From the NCBI GenBank assembly GCA_022778585.1, contig JALFTI010000021.1, positions 1-64,000 of the forward strand: 64,000 nt of DNA, in the 5' to 3' direction. This DNA comes from Pygmaiobacter massiliensis. Its GTDB lineage: Bacteria > Bacillota > Clostridia > Oscillospirales > Ruminococcaceae. Position numbers and translations under genes: made by a program. The notes below the pieces were generated by a model. The model had not been told where the DNA came from and ran no database searches. It saw only the letters and a program-made list of their open reading frames with translations. Shown piece by piece: positions 53,499-63,011 of this stretch (positions within the stretch are counted from its first letter, which is position 1; each line of letters opens with the position of its first letter).

Positions 53499-54299
53499 AT
53501 GAAAGCAATTGTTTGTGTAAAGCAGGTTCCGGATACCTCCGGCAAGGTTGCCGTAAATCCGGACGGCACCCTGAACCGCGCCTCTATGGCTGCGATTATC
53601 AACCCGGACGACAAGAGCGCGCTGGAAGCCGCCCTGACCCTGAAGGACGCCACTGGCTGCGAAGTTGTGGTAGTGACCATGGGTCCCCCGCCGGCAGAAG
53701 GCATGCTGCGTGAGCTGATGGCCATGGGCGCTGACCGCGCTGTGCTGATTTCCGGCCGTGAGTTTGGCGGTTCCGACACCTTCGCCACCAGCCAGATCAT
53801 TGCCGCCGGCATCAAGAAGATTGGCCTGGACGACGACGATGTGATCTTCTGCGGCCGTCAGGCTATCGACGGCGACACCGCCCAGGTTGGCCCGCAGATC
53901 GCTGAGAAGCTGGAAATTCCCCAGATCTCCTATGTGGCCGGCCTGGAAAAGAAGGGCAACACCCTGGTTTGCCGCCGCGAGCTGGAAGACGGCTATATGA
54001 TGGTGGAAACCCAGACCCCCTGCCTGCTGACCTGCCTGAAAGAGATGAACACCCCGCGGTACATGACCGTTTCCGGCATTATGGAATGCTACGACAAGCC
54101 GCTGGAAGTGTACGATTACAATGCGCTGAAGGACGACCCGCTGATCGAGGCGGACACCATCGGCCTGAAGGGCTCTCCCACCAACATCTTCAAATCCTTC
54201 ACTCCTCCTCAGAAGGGCGTTGGTATGATGATGGAAGGCGCCGACAAGGCGACCTGCGAAAAGCTGGCCGGCATTCTGGCTGCCAAGCACATTATCTAA
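53499..54299 (+). CDS. etfB: Electron-transfer flavoprotein beta subunit
   Basis: EtfB binds the bifurcating FAD (in bifurcating Etfs) and NADH and pairs with EtfA and Bcd. The 266-residue protein begins IVCVKQVPDTSGKVAVNPDGTL and has the GRQAIDGDTAQVGPQIAEKL nucleotide-binding motif near residue 127. It lies 22 nt after bcd and 19 nt before etfA, each with a strong AAGGAGG or GGGAGG site. Confidence 0.96.
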   Translation: MKAIVCVKQVPDTSGKVAVNPDGTLNRASMAAIINPDDKSALEAALTLKDATGCEVVVVTMGPPPAEGMLRELMAMGADRAVLISGREFGGSDTFATSQIIAAGIKKIGLDDDDVIFCGRQAIDGDTAQVGPQIAEKLEIPQISYVAGLEKKGNTLVCRRELEDGYMMVETQTPCLLTCLKEMNTPRYMTVSGIMECYDKPLEVYDYNALKDDPLIEADTIGLKGSPTNIFKSFTPPQKGVGMMMEGADKATCEKLAGILAAKHII

Positions 54300-54318
54300 A
54301 AGAAGGAGGACGAATAGA

Positions 54319-55425
54319 ATGGCTACTTTTGAGAACACCAAGCTGGAAGACTTCAAAGGCGTATGGGTCTTCTGCGAACAGCGTGCGGGCAAACTGATGC
54401 CCACCGATTTTGAACTGATCTCCGAAGGCCGCAAGCTGGCCGACGAGCTGGGCGTTGAGCTGTGCGGCCTGCTTTTGGGCGACAATGTGGAAGGCATTGC
54501 CAAGGAGCTGGGCGGCTATGGCGCTGACAAGGTGCTGGTCTGCGAGTCTCCGCTGCTGAAGGACTACACCACCGACGCTTATGCCAAGGTCATCTGCGAT
54601 GTGATCATGGACAAGAAGCCCGAGATCTTCCTGATTGGCGCTACCAACATTGGCCGCGACCTGGGCCCCCGCTGCGCTGCCCGGCTGCACACCGGCCTGA
54701 CCGCTGACTGCACCCACCTGGATGTGGATGTGAACAAGTACATCGAATTTTTGAAGGAGAGCTCCACCCTGGATCTGTCCGCTCAGAAGTTCAACATGGA
54801 AGACCGTAACCTGAAGATGACCCGTCCGGCTTTCGGCGGCCACCTGATGGCTACCATCATCTGCCCCCGCTTCCGTCCCTGCATGTCCACCGTGCGTCCG
54901 GGCGTTATGAAGAAGGCTCCGTTCGACCAGGCCAAGGCTGACGCCTGCGTGATCGAAAAGCCCGCTTTCAGCCTGACCGAGGCCGATTGCCACACCAAGG
55001 TGCTGGAGATCGTAAAGGCTACCCGCGAGCTGGTTGACCTGACCGGCGCCGATGTGGTGGTTTCCGTTGGCCGCGGCATCAGCAAGGATGTACAGAAGGG
55101 CATCGCCCTGGCTCAGGAACTGGCTGATGTTCTGGGCGGCGTTGTGGGCGGCTCTCGTGCCACTGTTGACTCCGGCTGGCTGTCTGCCGACCACCAGGTT
55201 GGCCAGACCGGCAAGACCGTTCACCCGAAGATCTACATTGCCCTGGGTATCTCCGGCGCTATCCAGCACAAGGCTGGCATGCAGGATTCCGAGTGCATCA
55301 TCGCGGTGAACAAGAACGGCACTGCCCCCATCTTCGAGGTGGCAGACTACGGCATTGAGGGCGACCTGTTCAAGGTAGTTCCCATGCTGATCGAAGAGTT
55401 CAAGGCTGTTAAGGCTGCGAAGTAA
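54319..55425 (+). CDS. etfA: Electron-transfer flavoprotein alpha subunit
   Basis: EtfA carries the electron-transferring FAD. The 368-residue protein has the N-terminal alpha/beta domain and the C-terminal FAD domain with VVSVGRGISKDVQKGIALAQ, GGSRATVDSGWLSADHQVGQTGKTVHPKIYIALGISGAIQH and FKVVPMLIEEF; the highly conserved FAD Arg lies in GSRATVDSGW. It ends the operon before a strong terminator. No ferredoxin, CoA-transferase or butyrate kinase gene follows, so the last butyrate step is encoded elsewhere. Confidence 0.96.
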   Translation: MATFENTKLEDFKGVWVFCEQRAGKLMPTDFELISEGRKLADELGVELCGLLLGDNVEGIAKELGGYGADKVLVCESPLLKDYTTDAYAKVICDVIMDKKPEIFLIGATNIGRDLGPRCAARLHTGLTADCTHLDVDVNKYIEFLKESSTLDLSAQKFNMEDRNLKMTRPAFGGHLMATIICPRFRPCMSTVRPGVMKKAPFDQAKADACVIEKPAFSLTEADCHTKVLEIVKATRELVDLTGADVVVSVGRGISKDVQKGIALAQELADVLGGVVGGSRATVDSGWLSADHQVGQTGKTVHPKIYIALGISGAIQHKAGMQDSECIIAVNKNGTAPIFEVADYGIEGDLFKVVPMLIEEFKAVKAAK

Positions 55426-55446
55426 TTCGGTATTGGCTGTGTTTTA

Positions 55447-55477
55447 AAAAAGCCCCCGCTTTAGGCGGGGGCTTTTT
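55447..55477 (+). terminator. Terminator of bcd-etfBA
   Basis: A perfect 13-bp stem (55447-55459 with 55465-55477) with A5 and T5 ends and loop TTTAG. Confidence 0.95.
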
Positions 55478-55811
55478 GCGTTTGGGGCAAGGTTTTGCGC
55501 GGCGGGCTAAAAAGGCCCAAACGCACCCAAAGCGCTTTTGCCCAAAGCCTGCCAGATAAAAAAGTTGCAGCCCGCGCTGCCTTAAAATGCAGGGCGAAAG
55601 CGTAGCAGCCTGGGTCTTTGCAAGGAAAGGGACGCAGGCTGCCAAAAGATGGAAGGGGGCAAACATTTGCACCGAATTTTCAATTTTTCCCCTCTGTTTG
55701 CGGGTGACTGCGACAGGGTTTTGTGGTATAATAAGCTGATATGATATGCCATGGCAGCTGGCAGACGGCTTGGCCAAAACAGGTTTTGCCGGTTTGGAAG
55801 GGGGAGGGCGC
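55478..55811. other. Intergenic region before ruvC
   Basis: 334 bases without a gene. An inverted repeat GCGTTTGGG (55478-55486) / CCCAAACGC (55516-55524) follows the etfA terminator. The ruvC promoter lies at 55704-55732; nothing else is recognised. Confidence 0.55.
55704..55732 (+). promoter_or_regulatory. Promoter of ruvCAB
   Basis: GTGACT (55704-55709), 17-bp spacer and perfect TATAAT (55727-55732). No SOS (LexA) box was recognised next to it. Confidence 0.62.
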
Positions 55812-56357
55812 TTGCGCATTCTGGGGATTGACCCGGGCTATGCTATTGTGGGCTGGGGGGTTATACAGGCCGAGCAAGGCCGCATGCAGGCACTGGAGTA
55901 CGGCGCTATTACCACCGATGCACACACCCTGTTTGAAAGCCGGCTGGTTTCGGTGTATGACCAGATGGTTGAGCTTTTGGACCGCACCCGGCCGCAGGCT
56001 GTGGCCATTGAAACTTTGTTTTTTACCACAAACCGCACCACCGCCATTTATGTGGCACAGGCGCGGGGGGTTATACTGCTTTCGGCAACCCAGCGGGGCA
56101 TTCCGGTTTACGAGTATTCGCCCATGCAGGTAAAGCAGGCAGTGGCGGGTTATGGCAAAGCGGTAAAAAAGCAGGTGCAGGAGATGACCCGCCGTATTTT
56201 GGCCCTGCCCCAGATTCCAAAGCCCGACGATACCGCCGATGCGCTGGCCATGGCCATCTGCCATGCCAATTCCTGCCGCAGCCAGCTGTTTGGCAGAACC
56301 GGCAGCGTTAATGTTTATAATCTGCGCGGCGCGCAGCTAAAGGAGTACAAAAAATGA
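55812..56357 (+). CDS. ruvC: Holliday junction resolvase RuvC
   Basis: RuvC cleaves Holliday junctions as a dimer. The 181-residue protein has the RNase H fold with the acidic catalytic residues in LGIDPGYAIVGWG (Asp near residue 5), AIETLFF (Glu) and PDDTADALAMAICH (two Asp). I place the start at TTG 55812 behind AGGGGGAGG, giving the usual N-terminus; the ATG at 55746 would add 22 atypical residues. The 3' end overlaps ruvA (ATGA). Confidence 0.92.
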   Translation: MRILGIDPGYAIVGWGVIQAEQGRMQALEYGAITTDAHTLFESRLVSVYDQMVELLDRTRPQAVAIETLFFTTNRTTAIYVAQARGVILLSATQRGIPVYEYSPMQVKQAVAGYGKAVKKQVQEMTRRILALPQIPKPDDTADALAMAICHANSCRSQLFGRTGSVNVYNLRGAQLKEYKK

Positions 56358-56962
56358 TCTATTCTTTGACCGGCAAGGTGCTGGAAAAAACGCTGGACCG
56401 GGTTGTGCTTAGCTGCGCCGGGGTGGGTTACGAGGTGAACCTGCCCGCCGGCGTGGCCGGTGCGCTGGCTCCTGTGGGGGGCGAGGCCACCGTTTACACC
56501 TGCCTGAATGTAAGCGAAAACGATATTAGCCTGTTTGGCTTTCCCGACCCGGAAAGCCGGAAGATTTTTTTGCTGCTGACCGGCGTGTCCGGCGTGGGGC
56601 CCAAGGTGGGGCTGGCCATTTTGTCGGTTTTATCTCCCAAGCGGATCGTGCTGGCCATTTCCGCGGCGGACCACAAGGCGTTCACCGCCGCTTCGGGGGT
56701 GGGGCCAAAGCTGGCCCAGCGGATTGTGCTGGAACTGAAAGATAAGGTGGGCAAAGGGCTGGTTGGCACTGTGGAGCTGGGCGATTTGGCGGTGCCGGCC
56801 GCAGTGCCGGCTGCCGGTATGGCGCAGGCCATGGCAGCCCTTGCGGCGCTGGGCTACACCCAGTCGGAAGCGGCTGCAGCCCTGAACCAGCTGGATGCCA
56901 GCCTGCCCACCGAAGAACTGATTCGACAGGCCCTGCGTCAAATGGCCGGAAAGGTGCGCTGA
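56354..56962 (+). CDS. ruvA: Holliday junction branch-migration protein RuvA
   Basis: RuvA binds the four-way junction as a tetramer and loads RuvB. The 202-residue protein has the OB-fold domain (VGYEVNLPAG), two helix-hairpin-helix motifs (LTGVSGVGPKVGLAIL and AASGVGPKLAQRIVLEL near residues 72-120) and the flexible C-terminal domain III (ALAALGYTQSEAAAAL) that contacts RuvB. The start overlaps the ruvC stop, and ruvB begins within four bases of its end. Confidence 0.96.
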   Translation: MIYSLTGKVLEKTLDRVVLSCAGVGYEVNLPAGVAGALAPVGGEATVYTCLNVSENDISLFGFPDPESRKIFLLLTGVSGVGPKVGLAILSVLSPKRIVLAISAADHKAFTAASGVGPKLAQRIVLELKDKVGKGLVGTVELGDLAVPAAVPAAGMAQAMAALAALGYTQSEAAAALNQLDASLPTEELIRQALRQMAGKVR

Positions 56963-56965
56963 TTG

Positions 56966-58024
56966 ATGGAAGTGACAGATGAGCGGCTGATCAGCCCCGC
57001 TGCTGAAGCGGGCGACTATGACAGCGAGTTTACCCTGCGGCCCAAAACCCTGGATGAGTATGTGGGCCAGGACAAGATTAAAAGCAACCTGAAGGTATAC
57101 CTGGAAGCGGCCAGGCGGCGCAGCGAGCCGCTGGACCACCTGCTGCTGTATGGGCCGCCGGGGCTGGGCAAAACCACGCTGGCCTGCATTGTAGCCCATG
57201 AAATGGGGGTGCAGATCCGCATTACCAGCGGCCCGGCCATTGAAAAGCCGGGCGATTTGGCGGCCCTTTTGACCAACCTGCAGGAAGGGGACATCCTGTT
57301 TATCGACGAAATTCACCGGCTTTCCCGCCAGGTGGAGGAGGTTTTATACCCGGCGCTGGAGGACTACGCGCTGGATATCATGATCGGCAAGGGCCCGTCC
57401 GCCCAGTCGATCCGGATCAATCTGCCACGCTTTACCCTGATTGGGGCCACCACCCGCGCGGGCCAGCTTTCCAGCCCGCTGCGGGACCGGTTTGGGGTGC
57501 TTTTGAAGCTGGAATTGTATTCTCCCGACGAGCTGGCCGGCATTATCCGCCGGTCGGCGGGGCTTTTGGGGGTGGCCTGCCAGCCGGACGGTGCCCTGGC
57601 CCTGGCCCAGTGCAGCAGGGGAACCCCCCGTGTGGCAAACCGGCTGCTTAAGCGGGTGCGGGATTTTGCCGAGGTAATTGGCGGCGGAGTGGTGGATGCC
57701 GATACCGCCCGCCAGGCGCTGCGCCGGATGGGGATCGACGAACTGGGCCTGGACGATTTGGACCGCAGCCTGCTGCGGGCGATTATTGAGCTGTATGCCG
57801 GCGGTCCGGTGGGGCTGGAAACGCTGGCTGCCGCCCTGGGCGAAGAAGCGGTGACGCTGGAGGATGTGTGCGAACCCTACCTGATGCAGATGGGGCTTTT
57901 GACCCGCACCCCGCGCGGCCGCTGCGTGACCGATGCGGCCTACCGGCAGCTGGGGCTTACCCCGCCCGCCCGTACCGACCAGCCGGCGGGGGTTGTGCAG
58001 CAGACGCTGGAAGATTTTGAATAA
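56966..58024 (+). CDS. ruvB: Holliday junction branch-migration ATPase RuvB
   Basis: RuvB is the hexameric AAA+ motor of branch migration. The 352-residue protein has Walker [13 protein letters not shown] near residue 62, Walker [10 protein letters not shown], sensor 1 in [20 protein letters not shown] with the arginine finger region, sensor 2 in [16 protein letters not shown] and a C-terminal winged helix. ATG 56966 is chosen; an in-frame TTG directly before it (56963) would add one residue. Confidence 0.96.
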   Translation: MEVTDERLISPAAEAGDYDSEFTLRPKTLDEYVGQDKIKSNLKVYLEAARRRSEPLDHLLLYGPPGLGKTTLACIVAHEMGVQIRITSGPAIEKPGDLAALLTNLQEGDILFIDEIHRLSRQVEEVLYPALEDYALDIMIGKGPSAQSIRINLPRFTLIGATTRAGQLSSPLRDRFGVLLKLELYSPDELAGIIRRSAGLLGVACQPDGALALAQCSRGTPRVANRLLKRVRDFAEVIGGGVVDADTARQALRRMGIDELGLDDLDRSLLRAIIELYAGGPVGLETLAAALGEEAVTLEDVCEPYLMQMGLLTRTPRGRCVTDAAYRQLGLTPPARTDQPAGVVQQTLEDFE

Positions 58025-58109
58025 CGGCGCCTTTCCCATTGTTTGGTAAAGAACACCTCGCTGCCTGTGCGGCACGGGGCAAGACAAGATACAAAAGGAG
58101 ATCGATGAA

Positions 58110-59459
58110 ATGGCAAGATTATTTGGCACCGACGGCGTACGCGGCGTGGCGGGCGAGGACCTGACCACCGGCATGGCCATGCTTATCGGCCGCGGCGCGG
58201 CCATTGTGCTGACCCGGCAGACCAAACGCCGTCCCCGCATTTTGATCGGCAAGGATACCCGCATTTCGGGCGATATGCTGGAAGCAGCCCTGACCGCCGG
58301 GCTTTGCAGCGTGGGTGCGGATGTGGAGCTTTTGGGGGTAGTGCCCACCCCGGCGGTGGCTTACCTGGTGCGCAAATACAAAGCGGACGCCGGCATTGTA
58401 ATTTCGGCCTCCCATAACCCAATGGAGTTTAACGGTATTAAAATCTTCAACGGCGACGGCTACAAGCTGCCCGATGCGGTGGAGGACGAAATTGAACACC
58501 TGGTGCGCAATAAGGCCGAGGTGCCGCTTGCCACCGGCGCTGAGGTGGGCCGTGTTCTGCACCGGGATAAAGCGGTGGAGGACTATGTGGATTATTTGGC
58601 CGACTGCCTTGCCGGGACCGATCTGTCCGGGCTTAAGGTGGCGCTGGACTGCGCCAACGGCGCTTCGGCCAAAACGGCCCCGCTGTTGTTTGGCCGGCTG
58701 GGGGCGCAGTGCCATTTCATCGGCACCGAACCAGACGGCACCAATATCAATAAGGACTGCGGCTCCACCCACCTGGAACGGCTGGCCGAATATGTGGTGA
58801 AAAACAAGCTGGATTGCGGCATGGCCTTTGACGGGGACGCCGACCGCTGTCTGGGCGTGGATGAGCAGGGCAGAGAGATTGACGGCGATAAAATTATTGC
58901 CATTTTGGCAAAGCATTTGAAAGCGCAGGATAAACTGCCGGCCGATACCGCGGTGGTAACCGTTATGTCGAACCTGGGCTTTATGGAGTACATGAAAAAG
59001 CAGCTGGGCCTTTCCATTGCAACCACCGCAGTGGGGGACCGGTATGTGCTGGAGGAGATGCGGGCCAAGGGCTACGCCATTGGCGGCGAGCAGTCCGGGC
59101 ATGTAATTTTGCTGGAGCATTCCACCACCGGCGACGGCGAGCTGACCGCAGGATACCTTTTGTCCATTCTGGCAAAAAGCGGCGGGAAGATGAGCGACCT
59201 TTCGGGTGTTTACGAAAAGTTCCCGCAGGTTATTTTAAACATTGCGGCAAACCCCGCCCAGAAGGCCAAATATAAAGAGGATGAATATATCGCCGGCTTT
59301 GTGGAAAGCGAACAGCAAAGCCTGATGGGGGCCGGCCGGGTGCTGGTGCGGGTCTCCGGCACCGAACCGAAGATTCGGGTTATGGTGGAAGGCCGGGATA
59401 TGGAAGCAATCACCGCGGCGGCCGGCAGGATCGCCGATATGATCAAGGAGCGGATTTAA
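58110..59459 (+). CDS. glmM: Phosphoglucosamine mutase
   Basis: GlmM converts glucosamine-6-phosphate to glucosamine-1-phosphate for peptidoglycan. The 449-residue alpha-D-phosphohexomutase has the phospho-Ser loop VISASHNPMEFNGIKIF near residue 99, metal loop FDGDADRCLGVDEQG near 240, substrate loop GGEQSGHVILLEHSTTGDG near 325 and phosphate loop RVSGTEPKIRVMVEG near 410. ATG 58110 follows AAAGGAG. The stop overlaps the start of the methyltransferase gene (TAATG). Confidence 0.96.
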   Translation: MARLFGTDGVRGVAGEDLTTGMAMLIGRGAAIVLTRQTKRRPRILIGKDTRISGDMLEAALTAGLCSVGADVELLGVVPTPAVAYLVRKYKADAGIVISASHNPMEFNGIKIFNGDGYKLPDAVEDEIEHLVRNKAEVPLATGAEVGRVLHRDKAVEDYVDYLADCLAGTDLSGLKVALDCANGASAKTAPLLFGRLGAQCHFIGTEPDGTNINKDCGSTHLERLAEYVVKNKLDCGMAFDGDADRCLGVDEQGREIDGDKIIAILAKHLKAQDKLPADTAVVTVMSNLGFMEYMKKQLGLSIATTAVGDRYVLEEMRAKGYAIGGEQSGHVILLEHSTTGDGELTAGYLLSILAKSGGKMSDLSGVYEKFPQVILNIAANPAQKAKYKEDEYIAGFVESEQQSLMGAGRVLVRVSGTEPKIRVMVEGRDMEAITAAAGRIADMIKERI

Positions 59460-60340
59460 TGCGGCTGGCAGATGGCTGGAAGGAATATGAACTGATCGAC
59501 GCCACCTGCGGCAACCGGCTGGAGCGTTGGGGCGAAACCATTCTGGTTCGCCCGGACCCCCAGGTGGTGTGGAAGTTTGCGCAAAAAAGCGCATTGTGGC
59601 AGAAGGCCGACGCTGTTTACCACCGTTCCGCCCAGGGCGGGGGCAGATGGGAAAAACGCCGGAAAATGGCCGACGAATGGAAGCTGCAGTACGGCGAACT
59701 GACCTTGAAGGTGTCGCCCACCGGCTTTAAGCACACCGGCATTTTTCCCGAACAGGCGGTCAACTGGGACCTGTACCGCACCCTGATTGCAGCGGCCGGG
59801 CGCCCGGTTCGGGTGCTGAATTTGTTTGGCTATACCGGCGGGGCGAGCCTGGCCTGCGCGCTGGCGGGGGCAAGTGTCTGCCATGTGGACGCCTCCAAGG
59901 GCATGGTGGCCTGGGCGCGGGAAAATGCCAGCCTGTCCCGCCTTGCCGACCGGCCGATCCGCTGGATTGTGGACGACTGCACCAAATTTGTGGCAAGGGA
60001 ACAGCGCCGCGCAAGCTTTTACGACGCCATTATTATGGACCCGCCCAGCTACGGCCGGGGCCCGGGGGGCGAGGTGTGGAAGCTGGAGGAGAGCATATTT
60101 GGCCTGATGGAGGCCTGCTTTTCCATTTTGAGCGACCGGCCGCTTTTTGTAGCGGTGAACAGCTACACCACCGGCCTTTCGCCGGCGGTTATGGAATATA
60201 TGCTGAAAACGGGGCTTTGCCCCAAATACGGCGGTTATACCACCAGCGACGAGATCGGGCTGCCGGTTTCGGCCACCGGCGGGGCGCTGCCGGCCGGGGC
60301 CACCAGCCTTTGGCTGGAAAAACTGCCCCAAACGCTTTAA
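59459..60340 (+). CDS. SAM-dependent methyltransferase (RlmI/RlmK-like)
   Basis: The 293-residue class I methyltransferase has KHTGIFPEQAVNWDLYRTLI, the SAM motif VLNLFGYTGGASLACALAGA (about 118-138), DASKGMVAWARENASLS and the catalytic-type MDPPSYGRGPGGEVW. This resembles the C-terminal domain of 23S rRNA cytosine-C5 methyltransferases such as RlmI, without a PUA domain and without an obvious catalytic Cys. The target is uncertain. It is translationally coupled to glmM. Confidence 0.85.
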   Translation: MRLADGWKEYELIDATCGNRLERWGETILVRPDPQVVWKFAQKSALWQKADAVYHRSAQGGGRWEKRRKMADEWKLQYGELTLKVSPTGFKHTGIFPEQAVNWDLYRTLIAAAGRPVRVLNLFGYTGGASLACALAGASVCHVDASKGMVAWARENASLSRLADRPIRWIVDDCTKFVAREQRRASFYDAIIMDPPSYGRGPGGEVWKLEESIFGLMEACFSILSDRPLFVAVNSYTTGLSPAVMEYMLKTGLCPKYGGYTTSDEIGLPVSATGGALPAGATSLWLEKLPQTL

Positions 60341-60430
60341 TATACCCCGCGGATTGCCGCGAAAGAAAACCGCAGGCTGCAGGCACACCGGCAAAACCCG
60401 GGCGCCATGCAGAAAGGGAGCAAGCAGAAG

Positions 60431-61276
60431 ATGAAGCACAAAATGATCGAGGCGGACCAGATTACCTTTCGGTATGGTCAAAACGCCGCCCCTGCGCTGG
60501 ACCAGGTGAGCATTGGGGTGGAAAAGGGAGAGTTTGTGGCCGTTTTGGGTGCAAACGGGTGTGGCAAATCCACACTGGCCAAGCACTTTAACGCCATTTT
60601 GCTGCCCGAAGCCGGCACCGTTTGGGTGGAGGAGATGGACACCCGCCAGGAGGAACACCTGTTCGACATTCGCCAGAAGGTGGGCATGGTGTTCCAAAAC
60701 CCCGACAATCAGATCGTCGCCACCATTGTGGAGGAGGATGTGGCCTTTGCGCTGGAAAACCTGGGGGTACCCCAGCCGGAAATGCGCCAGCGGGTGGACG
60801 AGGCCATGCAGATGGCCGGTATTTACAAACACCGGGACAAAGCCCCCCACAAGCTTTCCGGCGGCCAAAAGCAGCGGGTAGCCATTGCAGGGGTTATTGC
60901 CATGCGGCCCGACTGTATTATTCTGGACGAGTCCACCGCAATGCTGGACCCCATTGGCCGGGACAAGGTGATGCGGACCGTGCAGAAGCTGAACCGGGAG
61001 TTTGGCATTACCGTGGTTATGATTACCCATTATATGGAAGAGGCCGTGCTGGCCGACCGGGTGCTGGTAATGAACGGCGGCCATGTGGTGCTGGAAGGCA
61101 CCCCCAAGCAGGTGTTTGCCGACGCCGAGCGCATTCGCGGCTATAAGCTGGATGTGCCCCAGGCCAAAGAGCTGTGCGACGCTTTGCGCCAGGAGGGAAT
61201 TGATCTGCCCGCCGACCTGATCGACACCGACGAGTGCGCCGAGGCTTTGGCCCGGCTTTTGGGTGCAAAAGTGTGA
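60431..61276 (+). CDS. ecfA1: ECF transporter ATPase EcfA1
   Basis: EcfA1 is one of two ATPases of the energy-coupling factor module that powers vitamin and metal uptake with exchangeable S-components. The 281-residue protein has Walker A GANGCGKSTLAKHFN, Q-loop VFQNPDNQIVATIVEEDVAF, signature KLSGGQKQRVAIAGV and Walker B CIILDESTAMLDP; the ESTAMLD string is typical of EcfA1. The start is ATG 60431 after AAAGGGAG; ATG 60443 is possible. The gene for EcfA2 follows after 50 nt. Confidence 0.93.
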   Translation: MKHKMIEADQITFRYGQNAAPALDQVSIGVEKGEFVAVLGANGCGKSTLAKHFNAILLPEAGTVWVEEMDTRQEEHLFDIRQKVGMVFQNPDNQIVATIVEEDVAFALENLGVPQPEMRQRVDEAMQMAGIYKHRDKAPHKLSGGQKQRVAIAGVIAMRPDCIILDESTAMLDPIGRDKVMRTVQKLNREFGITVVMITHYMEEAVLADRVLVMNGGHVVLEGTPKQVFADAERIRGYKLDVPQAKELCDALRQEGIDLPADLIDTDECAEALARLLGAKV

Positions 61277-61326
61277 CAATACAGGCGGACGGCGAGCTTT
61301 TGCCGCCGAGCCGCGGGAGGAATAGC

Positions 61327-62202
61327 ATGTCTGCAATCATCAAAACAGAAAACCTGCGCTATGTATACGGCGCGGGCCTGCCCGGCGCCACCGTTGCGCT
61401 GGACGGCATTGACCTTTCCATTGAACAGGGCGAATTTGTGGGGGTCATCGGCCCTACCGGGTGCGGAAAATCCACCCTTATTACCCATTTTAACGGCTTA
61501 AACCGCCCCACCGAGGGCAAAATTTTCATCGACGGCACCGATATTTGGGCAAAGCCCGAAGCCATCCGCCAGTACCGGTTTTTGGTGGGGCTGGTGTTCC
61601 AGTACCCGGAATACCAGCTGTTCGAGGAAACGGTGGAAAAGGATATTGCCTACGGGCCGCGTAATATGGGCCTTTCTGCCGCCGAGGTGGAAGAGAGGGT
61701 TATGCAGGCCGCAGCCTTTGTTGGCCTTGCCCCCGAAACCATGAAGCGCTCGCCGTTTGAGCTTTCGGGCGGGCAGAAGCGCCGGGTGGCCATTGCGGGC
61801 ATTCTGGCCATGCGCCCGAAGGTGCTGGTGCTGGACGAGCCCGCCGCCGGGCTGGACCCGGAAGGCCGGGAGATGATTTTAAGCCAGATTAAGAAATTCC
61901 ATAAAGAGACCCACACCACGGTGGTGCTGGTTTCCCATTCCATGGAGGATATTGCCAAATACGCCGACCGGGTGCTGGTTTTGCAGGCCGGCAAGGTGGC
62001 CATGTACGACACCACCGAGCGGGTTTTTGCCCGCGCGGATGAACTGGTCCAGCTGGGGCTTTCGGTGCCGCAGGTGACGAAAATTTTCTTAAAAATGCGG
62101 CAGCTGGGCGTCAATGTGCCGGCCGATGTGTATACGGTGAAATACGCCAAGGAACGCATTTTGGAAGCTTTGGCCGCCGGAAAGGGGGCAGGGCAATGCT
62201 GA
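61327..62202 (+). CDS. ecfA2: ECF transporter ATPase EcfA2
   Basis: The 291-residue partner ATPase has Walker A GPTGCGKSTLITHFNGL, Q-loop VFQYPEYQLFEETVEKDIAYGP, signature ELSGGQKRRVAIAGIL and Walker B VLVLDEPAAGLDPEGR; YPEYQLFEETV is the hallmark of EcfA2. ATG 61327 follows GGGAGGA. It overlaps ecfT by 7 bp. Confidence 0.95.
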   Translation: MSAIIKTENLRYVYGAGLPGATVALDGIDLSIEQGEFVGVIGPTGCGKSTLITHFNGLNRPTEGKIFIDGTDIWAKPEAIRQYRFLVGLVFQYPEYQLFEETVEKDIAYGPRNMGLSAAEVEERVMQAAAFVGLAPETMKRSPFELSGGQKRRVAIAGILAMRPKVLVLDEPAAGLDPEGREMILSQIKKFHKETHTTVVLVSHSMEDIAKYADRVLVLQAGKVAMYDTTERVFARADELVQLGLSVPQVTKIFLKMRQLGVNVPADVYTVKYAKERILEALAAGKGAGQC

Positions 62203-63011
62203 GAGATATCACCATTGGCCAACACTTTCCGGGCAATTCCATTGTGCACCGCATGGACCCGCGGGTGAAGCTTATTTTAACTTTGGCCTATATTGTGGTT
62301 TTGTTTGTAGGGTCCAATCCGTTGGGGCTCTTCCTGTCGGCTGCTTTTTTGGTGCTGGCCTACCGGGTTTCGCAAATTCCGTTTAAGCTTATTACCAAAA
62401 GCTTAAAGCCCATTTTGCCCATTGTGCTGTTCACCGCGCTTTTAAACCTGTTTTTTGTGCAGGGCGAGGTGCTTTTTCGGCTGTGGGTTTTCACCATTAC
62501 CCGGGAAGGGGTCTACAATGTAGCCATATTGGTGGTGCGCATTATCTGCCTGATTGCGGGCACCAGCCTTTTGACCTATACCACCAGCCCCATTCTGCTG
62601 ACCGACGCGCTGGAGCAGCTTTTGCGCCCGTTTGCCAAACTGCACCTGCCGGTGCACGAATTGGCCATGATGATGACCATTGCGCTGCGGTTTATTCCCA
62701 CCCTGATTGAAGAGACCGACAAAATTATGTCGGCCCAGAAGGCCCGCGGGGCCGAACTGGATACTGGAAGCCTAAGCCAGCGGCTGCGGGCTTTGGTGCC
62801 GGTGCTTATTCCGCTTTTTATTTCGGCTTTTCGCCGCGCCGACGAGCTTGCCATGGCCATGGAATGCCGCTGCTACCACGGCGGTGAAGGACGCACCCGG
62901 CTGACCGTGCTGCGGGTGGGCGGCCAGGATGTGGGCGTGTGCGTGTTCTGCACGGTTTACTTTGCGCTTATCTGCGTTTCGGCCACGCTGCTGGCCTTTT
63001 TGCCGGTATGA
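62196..63011 (+). CDS. ecfT: ECF transporter transmembrane protein EcfT
   Basis: EcfT is the membrane coupling subunit of the ECF module. The 271-residue protein has several hydrophobic segments starting with VKLILTLAYIVVLFVG, and two coupling-helix motifs, SAQKARGAELD and AMAMECRCYHGG, in the cytoplasmic region (the ARG boxes read ARG and ECR). Start and stop overlap ecfA2 and truA. No S-component gene is present, as expected for a group II module shared by several transporters. Confidence 0.94.
   Translation: MLRDITIGQHFPGNSIVHRMDPRVKLILTLAYIVVLFVGSNPLGLFLSAAFLVLAYRVSQIPFKLITKSLKPILPIVLFTALLNLFFVQGEVLFRLWVFTITREGVYNVAILVVRIICLIAGTSLLTYTTSPILLTDALEQLLRPFAKLHLPVHELAMMMTIALRFIPTLIEETDKIMSAQKARGAELDTGSLSQRLRALVPVLIPLFISAFRRADELAMAMECRCYHGGEGRTRLTVLRVGGQDVGVCVFCTVYFALICVSATLLAFLPV

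Noticed and set aside
55698-55732. TTGCGG paired with TATAAT before ruvC
   Set aside because: The spacer would be 23 bp, too long for a sigma-A promoter; GTGACT at 17 bp was used instead.
59456-61336. A 626-codon minus-strand frame
   Set aside because: It spans the complements of the methyltransferase and ecfA1 genes and shows no recognisable domain; the plus-strand genes are certain.
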